A stretch of DNA of 64,000 bases. Origin: Silene conica (taxonomy: Eukaryota > Streptophyta > Magnoliopsida > Caryophyllales > Caryophyllaceae). Shown piece after piece: positions 11,036 to 21,680 of this stretch. Position numbers and translations under genes: made by a program. Below the pieces are notes generated by a model. It was not told where the DNA came from and did no database searches. It was given only the letters and a program-made list of their open reading frames with translations. The DNA lies in assembly GCA_029255685.2 (NCBI GenBank), contig CM055316.2, forward strand, positions 68,401,237-68,465,236, given 5' to 3'. The stretch's first letter is position 1; each line of letters starts with the position of its first letter.

Positions 11036-12736
11036 ATGTCAGGAAGAACGGAAAGGAGATCGAAATCAAGGCATGACCCGATTGTGGAGCAAGAAGTGCG
11101 GAATGTACTTGATAGCAGCTTCATTGGTCCGGATCCGAGCTTTCCCGGACTCCAATTTGCTTCTATACAACAAAAAGGTAATTTCACTTACTTTAAGCAT
11201 CGCCCCCTTCATCCGACTAGGTTCATTGATAGGGCAGGTTTGAGGGAACTTGGGATTGAGAAAATCACTGCGGATCTTTTTGATGGTTTGGGGATGAAGA
11301 CCTTGTATGAAACTAGACCGGTTCACACCTCCCCCAGATTGACTTGGGAGTTTTTGAGCTCCCTTGTAGTTACTAAAATCCGGAGCTTAGGGAAAGTTGT
11401 CTTTTTGGAATTTCGCTTGATGAATAGGGAGCACCGTCTTACCTTGGAAAATTTTGCATTAATTTTTGGGCTCAACGGAAAATTGCATATTAAGCCTCCG
11501 GAGGGTTTTGATACGGAGGCTATTTGGACCGCCATCACCGGTTTAGTAAGTGATAGGACAAAAAAGAAACCGGCTAATAGGGTGCATTTGGCACCGATTA
11601 GGATTTGGCATTGGTTCATGGGGTGGACCGTCTTTTCGAGGGATGAGCCTCACAATTTTACTACTACGGAGCTCGAGATTTTGGGGTGTTATTTGGTTAG
11701 TGGCCCGAAACTTAATATTGCTCACCACATGGCACTTCATTTGAGTAGGTTGGCAACCCAACCTCAGCTTACCACCCCTATATGTGTTGGGGGGATAGTC
11801 ACCTTGATAGCCAACGACCTTTGTCAGAGGTACTTTACGGTGGACTACATTCAGGGCGAGAACGTGTTATCTCGCTGGTAGTTTCAGGAGGCTTTGGGGT
11901 GGATCAAGTATAACCCCAATGATCGTAATGAGTATTGGCAGATTCGCGTGGATAATAAATTCAGAAATTCGGTACCCTTGCCTAACACCGAGAGGATGAG
12001 AGTTGTGCCAGGAAACACCTCCTACCTCCTTGATATTGAGGTGGACTCCGATGAGCTCCCTCCCGATTAGCGTGCTCCGAGAGTATATGCCCGAGATAGG
12101 ACCGGTACCACCGCATCCGACCTCCAGTTTGAGCAGTTTCAGCAGCCCTCCGTTACCATGCCCCCTTTCCAGAGTGGTCCCTCATACTTCCAGGGATTTA
12201 CCTCCGGCTCCGGTCCATCTACTCAGACTTTGCCTCAGGACCTTATAGACTTCATGGCCCGGGTTGATTTGGGTATGAAGACGACGGCAGACCTTGCAGA
12301 CGAGCGCCAAGCATTGGCAGATGAGCGACATAGGGATTTGACTTATAGGCTTGATTACATATACCACGATCAGGCCAATGGGACATTCCCCAGCTATGAC
12401 CAGTCTGTTCGCCAGGGACTTCATCATGCGGCCGGTGGTCGCCCGTCTTACTACATGCCTCCCGAGATGGGATATGTGCCACCAGAGGGGCGTTTTTTCG
12501 GGGAGATCAATGTTGCCCCGGGCTACTTCACTAGCCCGATCTTTCCCCCCAATTTCCGTGGGAACGCGGACTCAGGCCCTCGCCCTCAAGGGCATTCTTC
12601 TCCCCATGGCATGGTAGGTGACCCCAAGGCTAGTGGCTCGCATGCCTCCCCCTTCCGTGATGTAATGCTCAACCCGGGTGACTATATGGTGGTGGATGAC
12701 AATGGAGAAGGTGAAGTGAGCGGTAATGTTGGTGAT
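11036..12736 (+). pseudogene. Athila-2 post-pol ORF (ATHILA ORF-1 family), two stops and split by an insertion
   Basis: The start is the ATG at 11036 (MSGRTERRSK), in the position and style of the MSSRDQGGK start in Athila-3. The frame continues through TAG at 11879-11881 and TAG at 12068-12070 in the same phase and reaches 12736, where the Retand-like element is inserted; its last codons lie at 18269-18294. This is the ORF found after pol in Athila elements, sometimes called env-like. I see no signal peptide or clear transmembrane segment, so an envelope role is not supported by this copy. The C-terminal half is rich in Pro, Gly and Ser, with an acidic tail. Confidence 0.8.
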
Positions 12737-12857
12737 TGTTTAGCCCAAAATTTGCATCTCACTGTTGGGCCCGAGGATAAATAAACAAACAAGCCCACCA
12801 CAAGGAGCAGGCCAGAAGCAAATCAAAAGCAGACCAGAAGCAAAACCAGAGCAGAAA
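12737..12857 (+). repeat. Remnant of Retand-like 5' LTR
   Basis: These 121 bp match the first 121 bp of the 3' LTR (17726-17846) with only a few differences. Similarity stops at GAGCAGAAA, which marks the deletion breakpoint. Confidence 0.9.
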
Positions 12858-14587
12858 GTAGACGGAGCCTCAAACGCCAGAGGATCTGGAGTTGGGTTGA
12901 TCCTCCGATCACCAGAAGGAGATTTAATCACCCAAGCAGTCCGATGTGAGTTCAAGGCCACAAATAATGTGGCTGAGTATGAAGCTCTGGTCCTGGGACT
13001 GCACCTAGCCCTGGACATGGGAATCGACCATGTTAATGTATATAGTGATTCACAACTAATTGTGAACCATGTCAATGGAACATACGAAGCAAGAGACCCC
13101 ACAATGGTGGCCTACTTGTGTGTAGCAAAGGAGTTAATCAGCAGATTCGTGGAATTCTGCATCCAGCAAGTACCCAGAGAACAGAACGCAGAAGCAGATG
13201 CACTGGCAACCCTAGGCTCAACCTTCAAACCAGCCGACGTAGCCAGTATTCCAATCACCCATGTCCTCAAACCAGCCATTCCTGGACCAGATTCGGACCA
13301 GGAGGAGCTACCTATCTGTAGCAACAACCCAGATCAGGAGTCGGAGCAGGACTGGTGAAAACCATACCTAGACTGGTTGAAATATGATATCCAGCCCAGC
13401 AGTAAGAAGGAGGCACGTAGTTTCAGGATGAAGGCTTCCAGGTTCCTGCTGATCGATGGTATTCTATTCCGGAAATCATTAGCAGGACCATACCTGCGCT
13501 GCCTGGACCAGACCGAAGCACAGACATTCTTGCATGACCTCCACAGTGGAGACTGTGGAAATCATGCAGGGGGAAGAAGCCTGTCCAATAGGGCCCTCAG
13601 AATGGGGTACTTCTGGCCCACAATGCGCAAGGATGCGAAGGAGTATGCAAGGAAATGTGATGCCTGTCAAAGGCACGCATCCGTCAGCCATCAACCAGCA
13701 GAACCCCTGCACCCGGTCATATCCCCATGGCCTTTTATGAAGTGGGGGATGGACATTGTGGGACCTCTCCCCAGAGCACCAGGAAACAAAATGTACATGC
13801 TGGCCATGACAGATTACTTCTCTAAATGGATCGAAGCAGAATCATTCACCCAGACCACCGAAGCTCAGGTCATCTCTTTCATTAAGCGTAATATATTCAC
13901 CAGATTTGGCATACCCTCAGAAATAATATGTGATAACGGTTCCCAATTCATTGGGAAGAAAACCGAGGCTTTCTGCGCTGGGTGGAACGTATCACTCCAG
14001 AAGTCTACCCCCAGAAATCCCCAGTCCAACGGACAAGCTGAGTCCAGTAATAAGATCATTATTAGAATATGAAAAAGAAATTACAAGAAATGGGGGGGAA
14101 ATGGGCAGAGGAGCTCCCTCTGGTCCTGTGGGCTGACAGAACTACTCCGAAAGTAGCAACAGGTCAGACCCCCTTCAGCCTTGTCTTCGGAGGAGAAGCA
14201 GTAATTCCTTCTGAAGTCAAAATCCCAACCCACAGATACGGGAGTATAACTGAGGACCAGAACCAAGTAGAAATGACAAGAAGCCTGGACACTGTTGATG
14301 AACTCAGGACCAGTGCATACGTCAGAATGGCCTCATACAAACAGATGGTGGCTCGGAGCTACAACAAAAATGTCAGAATCAGAACCCTGCAAGTAGGAGA
14401 TCTGGTCCTGAGAAAGGTGTTCCAGAACACCAAAAACCGACAAGCTGGAAAGTTTGCCTACAACTGGGAGGGCCCATACCAAGTTGAGAGCATAGTTGGT
14501 AATGGGGCCTACAGACTAATGACAATGGAAGGGGAAATGATACCCAGATCATGGAATATACTTCACCTAAAAAAGTATATCATCTAA
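12858..14587 (+). pseudogene. Retand-like pol 3' part: archaeal-type RNase H and integrase, broken
   Basis: The RNase H part (about 12861-13220) shows DGASNARGSGVGLIL, NNVAEYEAL and YSDSQLIV with a later EADALATLGS. Integrase follows: HHCC zinc motif with CDACQRH near 13660, core Asp in GMDIVGPLP (13750) and CDNGSQF (13930), and Glu in SNGQAESSN (14030). The C-terminal domain runs to 14587. Two defects are visible: TGA at 13356-13358 between the domains, and a one-base shift near 14065 just after the catalytic Glu. The product would degrade RNA:DNA hybrids and insert cDNA, but not from this copy. Confidence 0.88.
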
Positions 14588-15235
14588 AGGTGCCTCCACC
14601 AGATCAGAGCAGCTCCCTTAGACTCAGGTTCTACTCTGTATAAAGTTTACTCTGGTTCAGCTTAAAATCTTGTCTTTATATTTTTGTCTATAAATTTAAG
14701 TTTAGAATGATATCTTGCCTTTATATTTTTTACCTAAGTTTAGTAATCTAGGCCTTATAATTTCAAACCTTAAATGTGTTTTCAATTTTCGAGTCTTTAA
14801 AAGGAAAAAATTTCATCATTTTTCTGGACCAGAATTTACTTATCCTAGTGGACTGACCTAAAGAGGAAATCTGCACTGATCGTAGGAGAACCTAAGTCAA
14901 GCCTGGCACCCCAGTATAGGGATGGGTATACAAAACACCAGGCCAGCACACCAAAACAGCGATGGCCAAAATACAAACGAAACATGCATGTACAAAAGAA
15001 AAACGCCAGAAAGACGGCAGAAAAACCAACAGATAAAAAGCAAACCCCATACAATGGGGACCATACGATTAAAGGAAAAGCCACCCAAGGCAGCCTCAAA
15101 ACAGAATTGTTTTTACTGGTCCACCCGGACCAGCAGCAAAAACTACAACAGTTAAGCCCACGCAGGGGCATCTAAAGTTCAAAACAAAATATTAACGCCC
15201 ATATCAGGGCCCAGCAGATAAATTTTTAACAAAAC
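14588..15235 (+). other. Spacer between Retand-like integrase and antisense ORF
   Basis: AT-rich non-coding sequence. I see no ORF or repeat of note in it. Confidence 0.7.
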
Positions 15236-17346
15236 CTACTCATCTGGAGTAGGCCCAGCAGCAGCAACGTCATCATTGGTGGGGTCAGAGGTCACCTCCC
15301 CTTCAACATCCTGGGACCCCACCTCGCCTTCTTCCTCTTCATCGTCGGAGATCAGGTCCATGTTTAACCCCTCGGGAAAATCAGAAGCGAAGGCTTTCTC
15401 CAAGGCAGCTAAGTCCCAGGTGGTATGGTTACCCTCCTGGAACTCCCGGACACACTTTACTTGGGTCTCAGCAGCAGTATAAGCAACAACTTCAATTAAC
15501 GCCCTCTGCAGACCAGCCTTCTTTTGCTCCAGGGCCTCCACCTTCAGCACCAGGTCCGCCTCTGAAGTCAAGGCCCTCTCCAGCTTAGAGTGAGTCGTGG
15601 CTAGCTGGTTCTGAGAAGCCTCCTCCTGAGCTTCGAGCATCTCCTGACCCTTAGCCACATCCTGGCGAGAACGCTCAACAGCCTGTCGCAAACTTTCCCT
15701 CAAGGTCTCCTCCAAGCTCAACTTCTCCGATAACTCCCGCTCCTTCTTTGCCAGGGCCTCCTGCATCCTCTCCACCTCCTGCCTCCTCCTTAGAGCCTCA
15801 TATTGAGCCGCCTTCGAACAATGAAGTTCAGCCAGCAAGGCCTCACTCTGTCGTTTAGCACAAAGTGACAGCTCCAGAACCTGGAAATCCAGATCAGATT
15901 AGGAAAGATAAAAAGAGAAGAAAAAGAAAAGGAAAAAGGGAAAGAAGAAGGGTTACCTCAAAGGAAACCTCCGCACTACGTCTGATCAAGTCCTTGAAAG
16001 GACGAGTTTCCATAATAGAGGCAGAGGCGGGGAAAAGTAGTGAATCCAAGGCAGGCCAGAGATGAGTCCTGGACCCACCAAAATCCGCTGGGAGGTCCAG
16101 GCGCAGAGAAGAAGAAGATGAACCTTCTCCAGAAGGTGGCAGAGGCAGCTGCTCCAGAACTGGCTTGTAACCAGGAGTAGGAATGAAGGGAGGAATCTTG
16201 AGAGGAGAGGGATCAACATAGGGAACTTCAGAAACAGGTTCCTGGACCAGATCAACAGTGTCAACTTCAATAGGGGCAGCTTGGGACCCAGCTCCAGCAG
16301 AGCTCCCCTCCACAACGTCCATTTTCGTCTTCTTTGAGGACCCCGCGTCCCCAGAAGCCAACCTTTTTCTGCGTAGCTGCATCACCCTGCTCACATCAAC
16401 TCTGGGCTTGCCTGGAAGATGACAGCAGAAATCAGAACAGACCAAGCGCAGATCCACCCAAAGAAAACAAAAAAAAACATCGAAAGTACCGTACCCTCCT
16501 TCTTCACCACCAGTACAGCAGCATCCCGGACCAGCTTGGAGAACGTCCTCTCCTCGGCAGGAAGGTCCAGGAGTTTGGCCTTGGAAGTAGGGGGATCAGC
16601 GGAATCAGGAAGCTTAGCCAAGCTACGCCCTGCAGAAACTAACAAGCCATCAGAAACAGACGAAAAACAATAAAGTAAAGAAAATCAAAAGAACGCTAGA
16701 ACAAAGCCAGTACCTTCCACAGGCTGCCACTTGGAAAAAATATAGTCCGGAGAATGAGGAAGGGTGTCTATCTTGACGAAAATAAAACGGGTAAACCACT
16801 TACTATCATCTGGAGTAGTGGAAAAGATAATGGCAGAAGGCATATTGTCATGGCTACGAATGGTACACTGAGAATGACCCAGAGAACGAGGGGTGAACCA
16901 CTGCCCCAAGTCAGCCAAACCAATGTTCAGCCCCCGTTCACGGTTCAGAGCACAAATACTGAGTAAGATTCTCCATGCATGCGGAGCAATCTGGCACATA
17001 GCTAGTTTGGTTAACTTCAGGAAATCGACAATCAAATCAGGAAAAGGAAATCTGAGACCCAGACGGAAAGGGTATTCATAGAAACAAGTCCATCCTTCCC
17101 TCTCAAAATCGGCCTTCTCGCCGGCAAGAGGGAAGTGATAGACCACCCCTCCGGAAATCCAAATCGAAGCTTGATAAAAGAAGCATGAGACTCGTTGAAA
17201 GAGGAATCGCATAAATGCTTGGCCGCAAGCAACTTCTGCGACGGGAAAGGACCAGAATAGTCCCCCGAAGCAGAGCTGGATCCAGAAGACCCAGCAGGAG
17301 CAGGAGTAGTGGAAGGAGTAGCGGAAGAAGACCCAGGACCAGACAT
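15236..17346 (-). pseudogene. Antisense spliced ORF of the Retand-like element (Transposase_28-like / aORF)
   Basis: On the minus strand four exons join cleanly: 16714-17346, 16495-16629, 15958-16411 and 15236-15880. It starts MSGPGSSSATPS (Ser-rich). The first exon contains HFPLAGEKADFEREGWTCFY and LRFPFPDLIVDFL, resembling the plant 'putative gypsy type transposon' domain. The last exon is a long Glu/Arg/Gln-rich coiled coil ending in an acidic tail. A one-base loss in the C run at 17146-17149 shifts the frame within exon 1. Such antisense ORFs are known in Tat elements but their function is not known. Positions 17347-17600 would be its promoter. Confidence 0.78.
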
Positions 17347-17714
17347 GATGGATTATTAAACAGTGAAAAAATCTTTTACGGCAGAGAAAGAAAGTAAGAA
17401 AGACAAGAAGATGGTAAAGAAAGTACGTGAATTTTTTGAAAGAGGTAAAAGTGAAGCAACACGGTTAAAAGGGTATTTATAAGGGAAGCAAGTGAATGAA
17501 ATTTGAAAGTAAATTCAAATTTGAAAGGTGAAAGGTTAAAGTAAATGAAGTAAATACTGAGGGGACAAGTAGTTAATGCAAGAGTGGGGCAAGTGGGGCA
17601 GAAAAGACGGTTGAGAACAGTTTTGTCACCTCCTCAACCACCCACGTAAATTCCAGAATACCCAAAAGATAAAAAGAAATTCCAGCCCAATTAAAGCCAA
17701 GGTTAGGCTGAAAT

Positions 17715-17725
17715 TTGGGGGAAAT
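17715..17725 (+). other. Retand-like polypurine tract
   Basis: TTGGGGGAAAT directly precedes the 3' LTR, as expected for plus-strand priming. Confidence 0.75.
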
Positions 17726-18268
17726 TGTTTAGCCCAAAATTTGCATCTCACTGTTGGGCCCGAGGATAAATAAACAAACAAGCCCACCACAAGGAGCAGA
17801 CCAGAAGCAAATCAAAAGCAGACCAGAAGCAAGACCAGAGCAGAAAAAGAGCTGTTGGAGAAAGGGAGTGGGTCAAAACCCTAAAGGGATATTCCCCTAT
17901 ATTCCCTCCCACATTCCAGCAACAGAGCAAATCAGTTGAACATACAAATTCGCAGCTATAAAAGGAAAAGGCGAGGGCATTCGTTAGGCATTCGTTCTTT
18001 TTGGCACATTGTAATCCTTAAATTTACGCAAGCACTTGTACTCAAAGCAAACAGTGAAAACACTCGATCATAGTAAACATATTGGAGGGATTCCGTTCCC
18101 CCCGCGGTTGTTTCCCACATTGGGTTTTTCCGCGTCACCAAAAACCTCTTGTGTCACTCTTTATCTTTTTTCGTTTTCTATACTTATTTTCCACGTAAAA
18201 TCCAAATATTGGTTGGCACTTTGACCTACATCACAGTAATTCGACTCGGTAGAAATTTTACCAAAACA
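17726..18268 (+). repeat. Retand-like 3' LTR
   Basis: A 543-bp LTR beginning TGTTTAGCCC and ending CCAAAACA. A TATA-like CAGCTATAAAAGG lies at 17953-17965 and would start transcription in the LTR. Confidence 0.9.
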
Positions 18269-18294
18269 GTGATGATGAAGAAGATGATGATTGA
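18269..18294 (+). pseudogene. Last codons of the Athila-2 post-pol ORF
   Basis: After the repeated TSD the interrupted frame resumes as DEEDDD and a TGA stop (18292-18294), matching the acidic C-terminus expected for this ORF family. This shows the Retand-like element cut the gene five to six codons before its end. Confidence 0.75.
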
Positions 18295-20280
18295 CCCCCC
18301 TTGGAGGTGGTAGGTGATGGCTATGCTCCCCTTGAAAAATCCAAAGCAAGTAACTCCTTCAATCCAAATTTCACTTTAGTTTGCATTTTACTTTCTAGCA
18401 TGCATTTAGAGTAGTTAGTTAGTTTAGTTATCATGTTTTAGTTTCCATTTCATTACTTCATATCTAGTTTAGTTGCATATAGTTGCATTCATCTAGATGC
18501 ATTAGATTTACATTTTGTATCATATAGTCACATATAGTTTGCATACATATAGATTAGAGCATTTAGTTTGCATTTAGTTTAGTTTTTAGTTTTTCATTTC
18601 TTTTGTTTACCTTTGTTTTTATTGTTTTCATAAAAACCAAAATCCAAAAAAATTGAAAAACCAAAAACCTTCAAAAACATGTTCTTTATTTTCCGGTTTT
18701 CCTCCTCACATTATGCACATAAATAAGTGTGGGAAGGAATAACCGTTTATTTCAAAAATACAAAAACAAGTCTTTATTTTCTCAAAAATTTCAAAAAAGT
18801 CAAAAACATGTTGTTTTCGTTCTTTTTCTTCATTTCCCCCTTGCACTTTGTTCCATTGAGGACAATGTAAATCTTAAGTGTGGGGAGGGAAAATATCCAC
18901 TTTGTGAATATTTATTTGCTTTTGTAAATATGAAAAAACTTCAAAAATACCAAAAAAATCGAAAAATTTCAAAATTTAAAAAAAATATGTTCTTCCTTTC
19001 CTTTGTTTTTGTTCTTTGCTTGTTTTGTATATATATGTTTGTTGGACTAACAAGTGGCAGATGCGACGGCAACCCGAGGTATTAGGAGAATGAAGATGCT
19101 TGGTATACTCTTTCCTACTTCTTTCACCCCCTCCCGATTTCTTTTTATGTTGATATCATGAAGGAGAACGGGCTTTCGTGCCTTGGATGTTCCTTTGGGG
19201 AACTTTTGGTTGTTGTGGTTGATGTGTTGTTAGTTTAGTCTTCTTTTTGTTGTTTGTTTGTTGTGTTTAGTATTAGTTTGCTTTTGTTTCACATGTCTTT
19301 TCATTTTCATAGTTTTGTGAATATGTGTTAGTCGGTTTTTCCGTTTTGCTTCTGTTTGTAAATATGCATAGGAGGTTGAATAGTGGAGGATATATGCCGT
19401 CAATGATGATATTTGTCTTACTTGTGTCTTACCCCTCCTAATAGCTTGCACCGTTTGATGTCACCTTGTTAGGGTTCTTGCTTGCAAGGACCCGGAAGTC
19501 TAGGCTTAATGACCAAGTTTCGACCACCTTGTGAGATCGTGTTAGACCATGACTCGAGCTACTCAAATGTGAGGATAGAGCCTCCTTTATAGTCGGTCCA
19601 TCAAACCGACTCAGTTTAGGATTGTGAGTAGTCCTCCTTACGTGGTGTGTTATGTCTATACGCATAAGTATGGCGCTCGTTCCTTATTTCCTTGATTAAT
19701 GTTCATGTGCATGTGAGACAACTTTTGTTCCAAATAAATCAACTTCACATTTGCCAAATTAGCCTTATTTTGACCCTTGCATCTTATTCCCCTTTTGTTT
19801 AACCACTTTGAGCCTTAACCTTTTCATTTGGCCTAAACTACTAGATGAGCTACATCCCAAAAACATCCTTACTTGATCAAGAATGGTTGCTTTTGTGGTA
19901 CTTTGTTAGTGGTACTTTGTTAGTGGTAGAGTCGGGAATTTAGATGCCGCTTGGTGGCTTCTTCCGTTGTGGTCACTACTTGTTGTTTGTTTGGTGTTTG
20001 GAAGTTTGAGAAAAAGAAAAGAAAAGAAAAAAAAATGAAAAAAGAAAGAAAATAGAAAATCAAAGAAAAAGTTGAAAAAGTTTTGAAAAATCCAAAAAGA
20101 AAATGTACGTATGTGTTTTGAAAGAGAAAAAGGCTAGCAACAAATCCCTTCCATCAAGGGGACATAGAAAAAGCCGTTGCTACAATAATGTGGTCTTTTG
20201 ATGTTTTTGCACGCGTGCCGGGTTTACACAATTTTTGCATTTGATTTGATTTTCAAGTCGTATGTTAGGGTGTAGACGTT
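18295..20280 (+). other. Athila-2 3' untranslated region, left part
   Basis: Non-coding and T-rich, with a GA-rich tract at 20008-20115. It holds polypurine-like motifs, AAGTGTGGGAAGG near 18725 and AAGTGTGGGGAGGG near 18875, the latter just after GAGGACAATG. Related motifs recur in Athila-3 and next to the 3' LTR at 44297. The region is interrupted at 20280 by CACTA-2 and resumes at 43359. Confidence 0.7.
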
Positions 20281-20750
20281 CACTATAAAACAATGCTCTA
20301 TTTGCGACAGACAGGTCCGTCGCAAACAATGTGAAATCCGTCGCAAAAGCATCATTTGCGACGGACTTTGTCTGTCCCTTATTTTTGTCGCAAAAAGTAA
20401 TTTTGGGACGGATTTTTCCGTCGCAAAACTTTTGCGACGGATTGACCAAGCTTTGCGACGGAATGGCTTTGACCATCTGGTCAAGGTCAGTCAACATTTG
20501 CGACGGAAATTCCGTCGCAAATGTCCTCTTTAGCGACGGATTTTCCGTCGCAAATATTGACTGACCTTGACCAAAAGTCAAAGTCAGTCAACATTTGCGA
20601 CTGAATTTCCGTCGCAAAAGAGGACATTTGCGACAGAATTTCCGTCGCAAATGTTGACTGACTTTGACTTTTGGTCAATAATTGCGACGGAATTCTGTCG
20701 CAAATTGAGACATTTCCGTCGCAAATTCCTGTAGTATTTTCCGGTTTCAG
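20281..20750. repeat. CACTA-2 left sub-terminal repeats
   Basis: More than ten copies of GCGACGGAA and its inverse TTCCGTCGCAAA alternate about every 20-40 bp, some as near-perfect palindromes. The related right array is at 42985-43358. Confidence 0.9.
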
Positions 20751-20971
20751 CTGTTTTTTAGCTCCCCATTTCAATTAAATGGCTCATTTTTCCCTTTTGC
20801 AAGCTCTCCAAACCTGCATATTTCAGCAAAAACAACCCAGCAACAAAGAACTTGTCCGAGACAAGGTTTTTAAAAAGTCTTTTCATAACTAAAATGAAGG
20901 TTTTACATATGATCATCCAACTAAAAACTAAACATAATCCGCGGTACACCAACTAAACAACCTAATAAAAC

Positions 20972-21680
20972 CTATCTAACGGTGGTGTCGGTGGGCTGTG
21001 GGGTGGCGAAATGGCTGGCCGCCCTAGCATTGTCGCCGCCATCATCATCGAAGTCGCGTCTCGGCTGAGAAAAGCCTCCCGGGTTGCAGCTTTGAGTAGT
21101 GAACTCCCCCCGTTGACTTAAGAACTCTTCAATTGCCTTCAGCCTTGGGATGTCTCGAGATCACGTTCTCTTAGCTGAGCATTCTCTCGAAGAACTCTGC
21201 CGACGATACCTTCAATTAATAGTCAAACATAATATTATATTCATTCAGTAAACGGTTAAATAATTGGTTAGTCTTAATTTTTAATATACTATAAAATACA
21301 AACCTGGGGTGTATGATGATGGGTTCCCAGCACTTGAGTGACGACGACGTTCGTAAATAACTGGTGTTGTATTTCCCATACCAAGTATCAACCCTTTCTT
21401 GTTAAAACCGCCGTGTTCTTCGAAGTAGATCTCGTTGTCGTCGATATCCTGCTCCGGTACCCCTACACTTATCATTTTTGACTTTCTTGAAAAAACTTTT
21501 TCCTACAAAACAAAAATAAAGTGTGATTAGTATACGTTAATTAATTAGTAAACCAAATTACTAAAACATAAAGAAAAGTTTATGTTAACTTACAAAGAGT
21601 TCTTTGGGTTTCTTTGATAGCCATCCCTTCCTGGCATGCTTTTTCGTCTTCTCCAACAACTTCAAGGCGGATGGTACATC
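20972..21680 (-). pseudogene. CACTA-2 accessory (TNPA/Transposase_24-like) gene, 3' part
   Basis: Minus-strand exons are 21594-21680 (continuing the exon cut by the LARD-like insertion), 21304-21502 and about 20972-21209. They encode EKTKKHARKGWLSKKPKELF, then EIYFEEHGGFNKKG with MGNTTP, then a leucine-rich ENAQLRERDL stretch and an acidic tail. The pattern resembles the C-terminal half of the plant Transposase_24 proteins that accompany CACTA elements and bind sub-terminal repeats. The last exon needs a one-base shift near 21155, and the gene is split by about 21 kb of nested insertions, so it is inactive. Confidence 0.65.

Larger units (their letters stand above)
12737..18268 (+). mobile_element. 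Retand/Tat-like Ty3/gypsy element with large 5' deletion
   Basis: A 5-bp TSD GTGAT (12732-12736 and 18269-18273) and TGTTTAGCCC...CCAAAACA ends define it. Only 121 bp of the 5' LTR remain, joined directly to the second RNase H domain. Gag, protease, RT and the first RNase H are gone. After integrase, an antisense multi-exon ORF lies before the 3' LTR. An extra RNase H of the archaeal-like type and an antisense ORF are known marks of the Tat lineage (Retand, Ogre and relatives). Confidence 0.92.

Noticed and set aside
19230..19665. Short minus-strand ORFs in the Athila-2 3' region
   Set aside because: No domain, no conservation and no start context; the region matches untranslated sequence of Athila elements.
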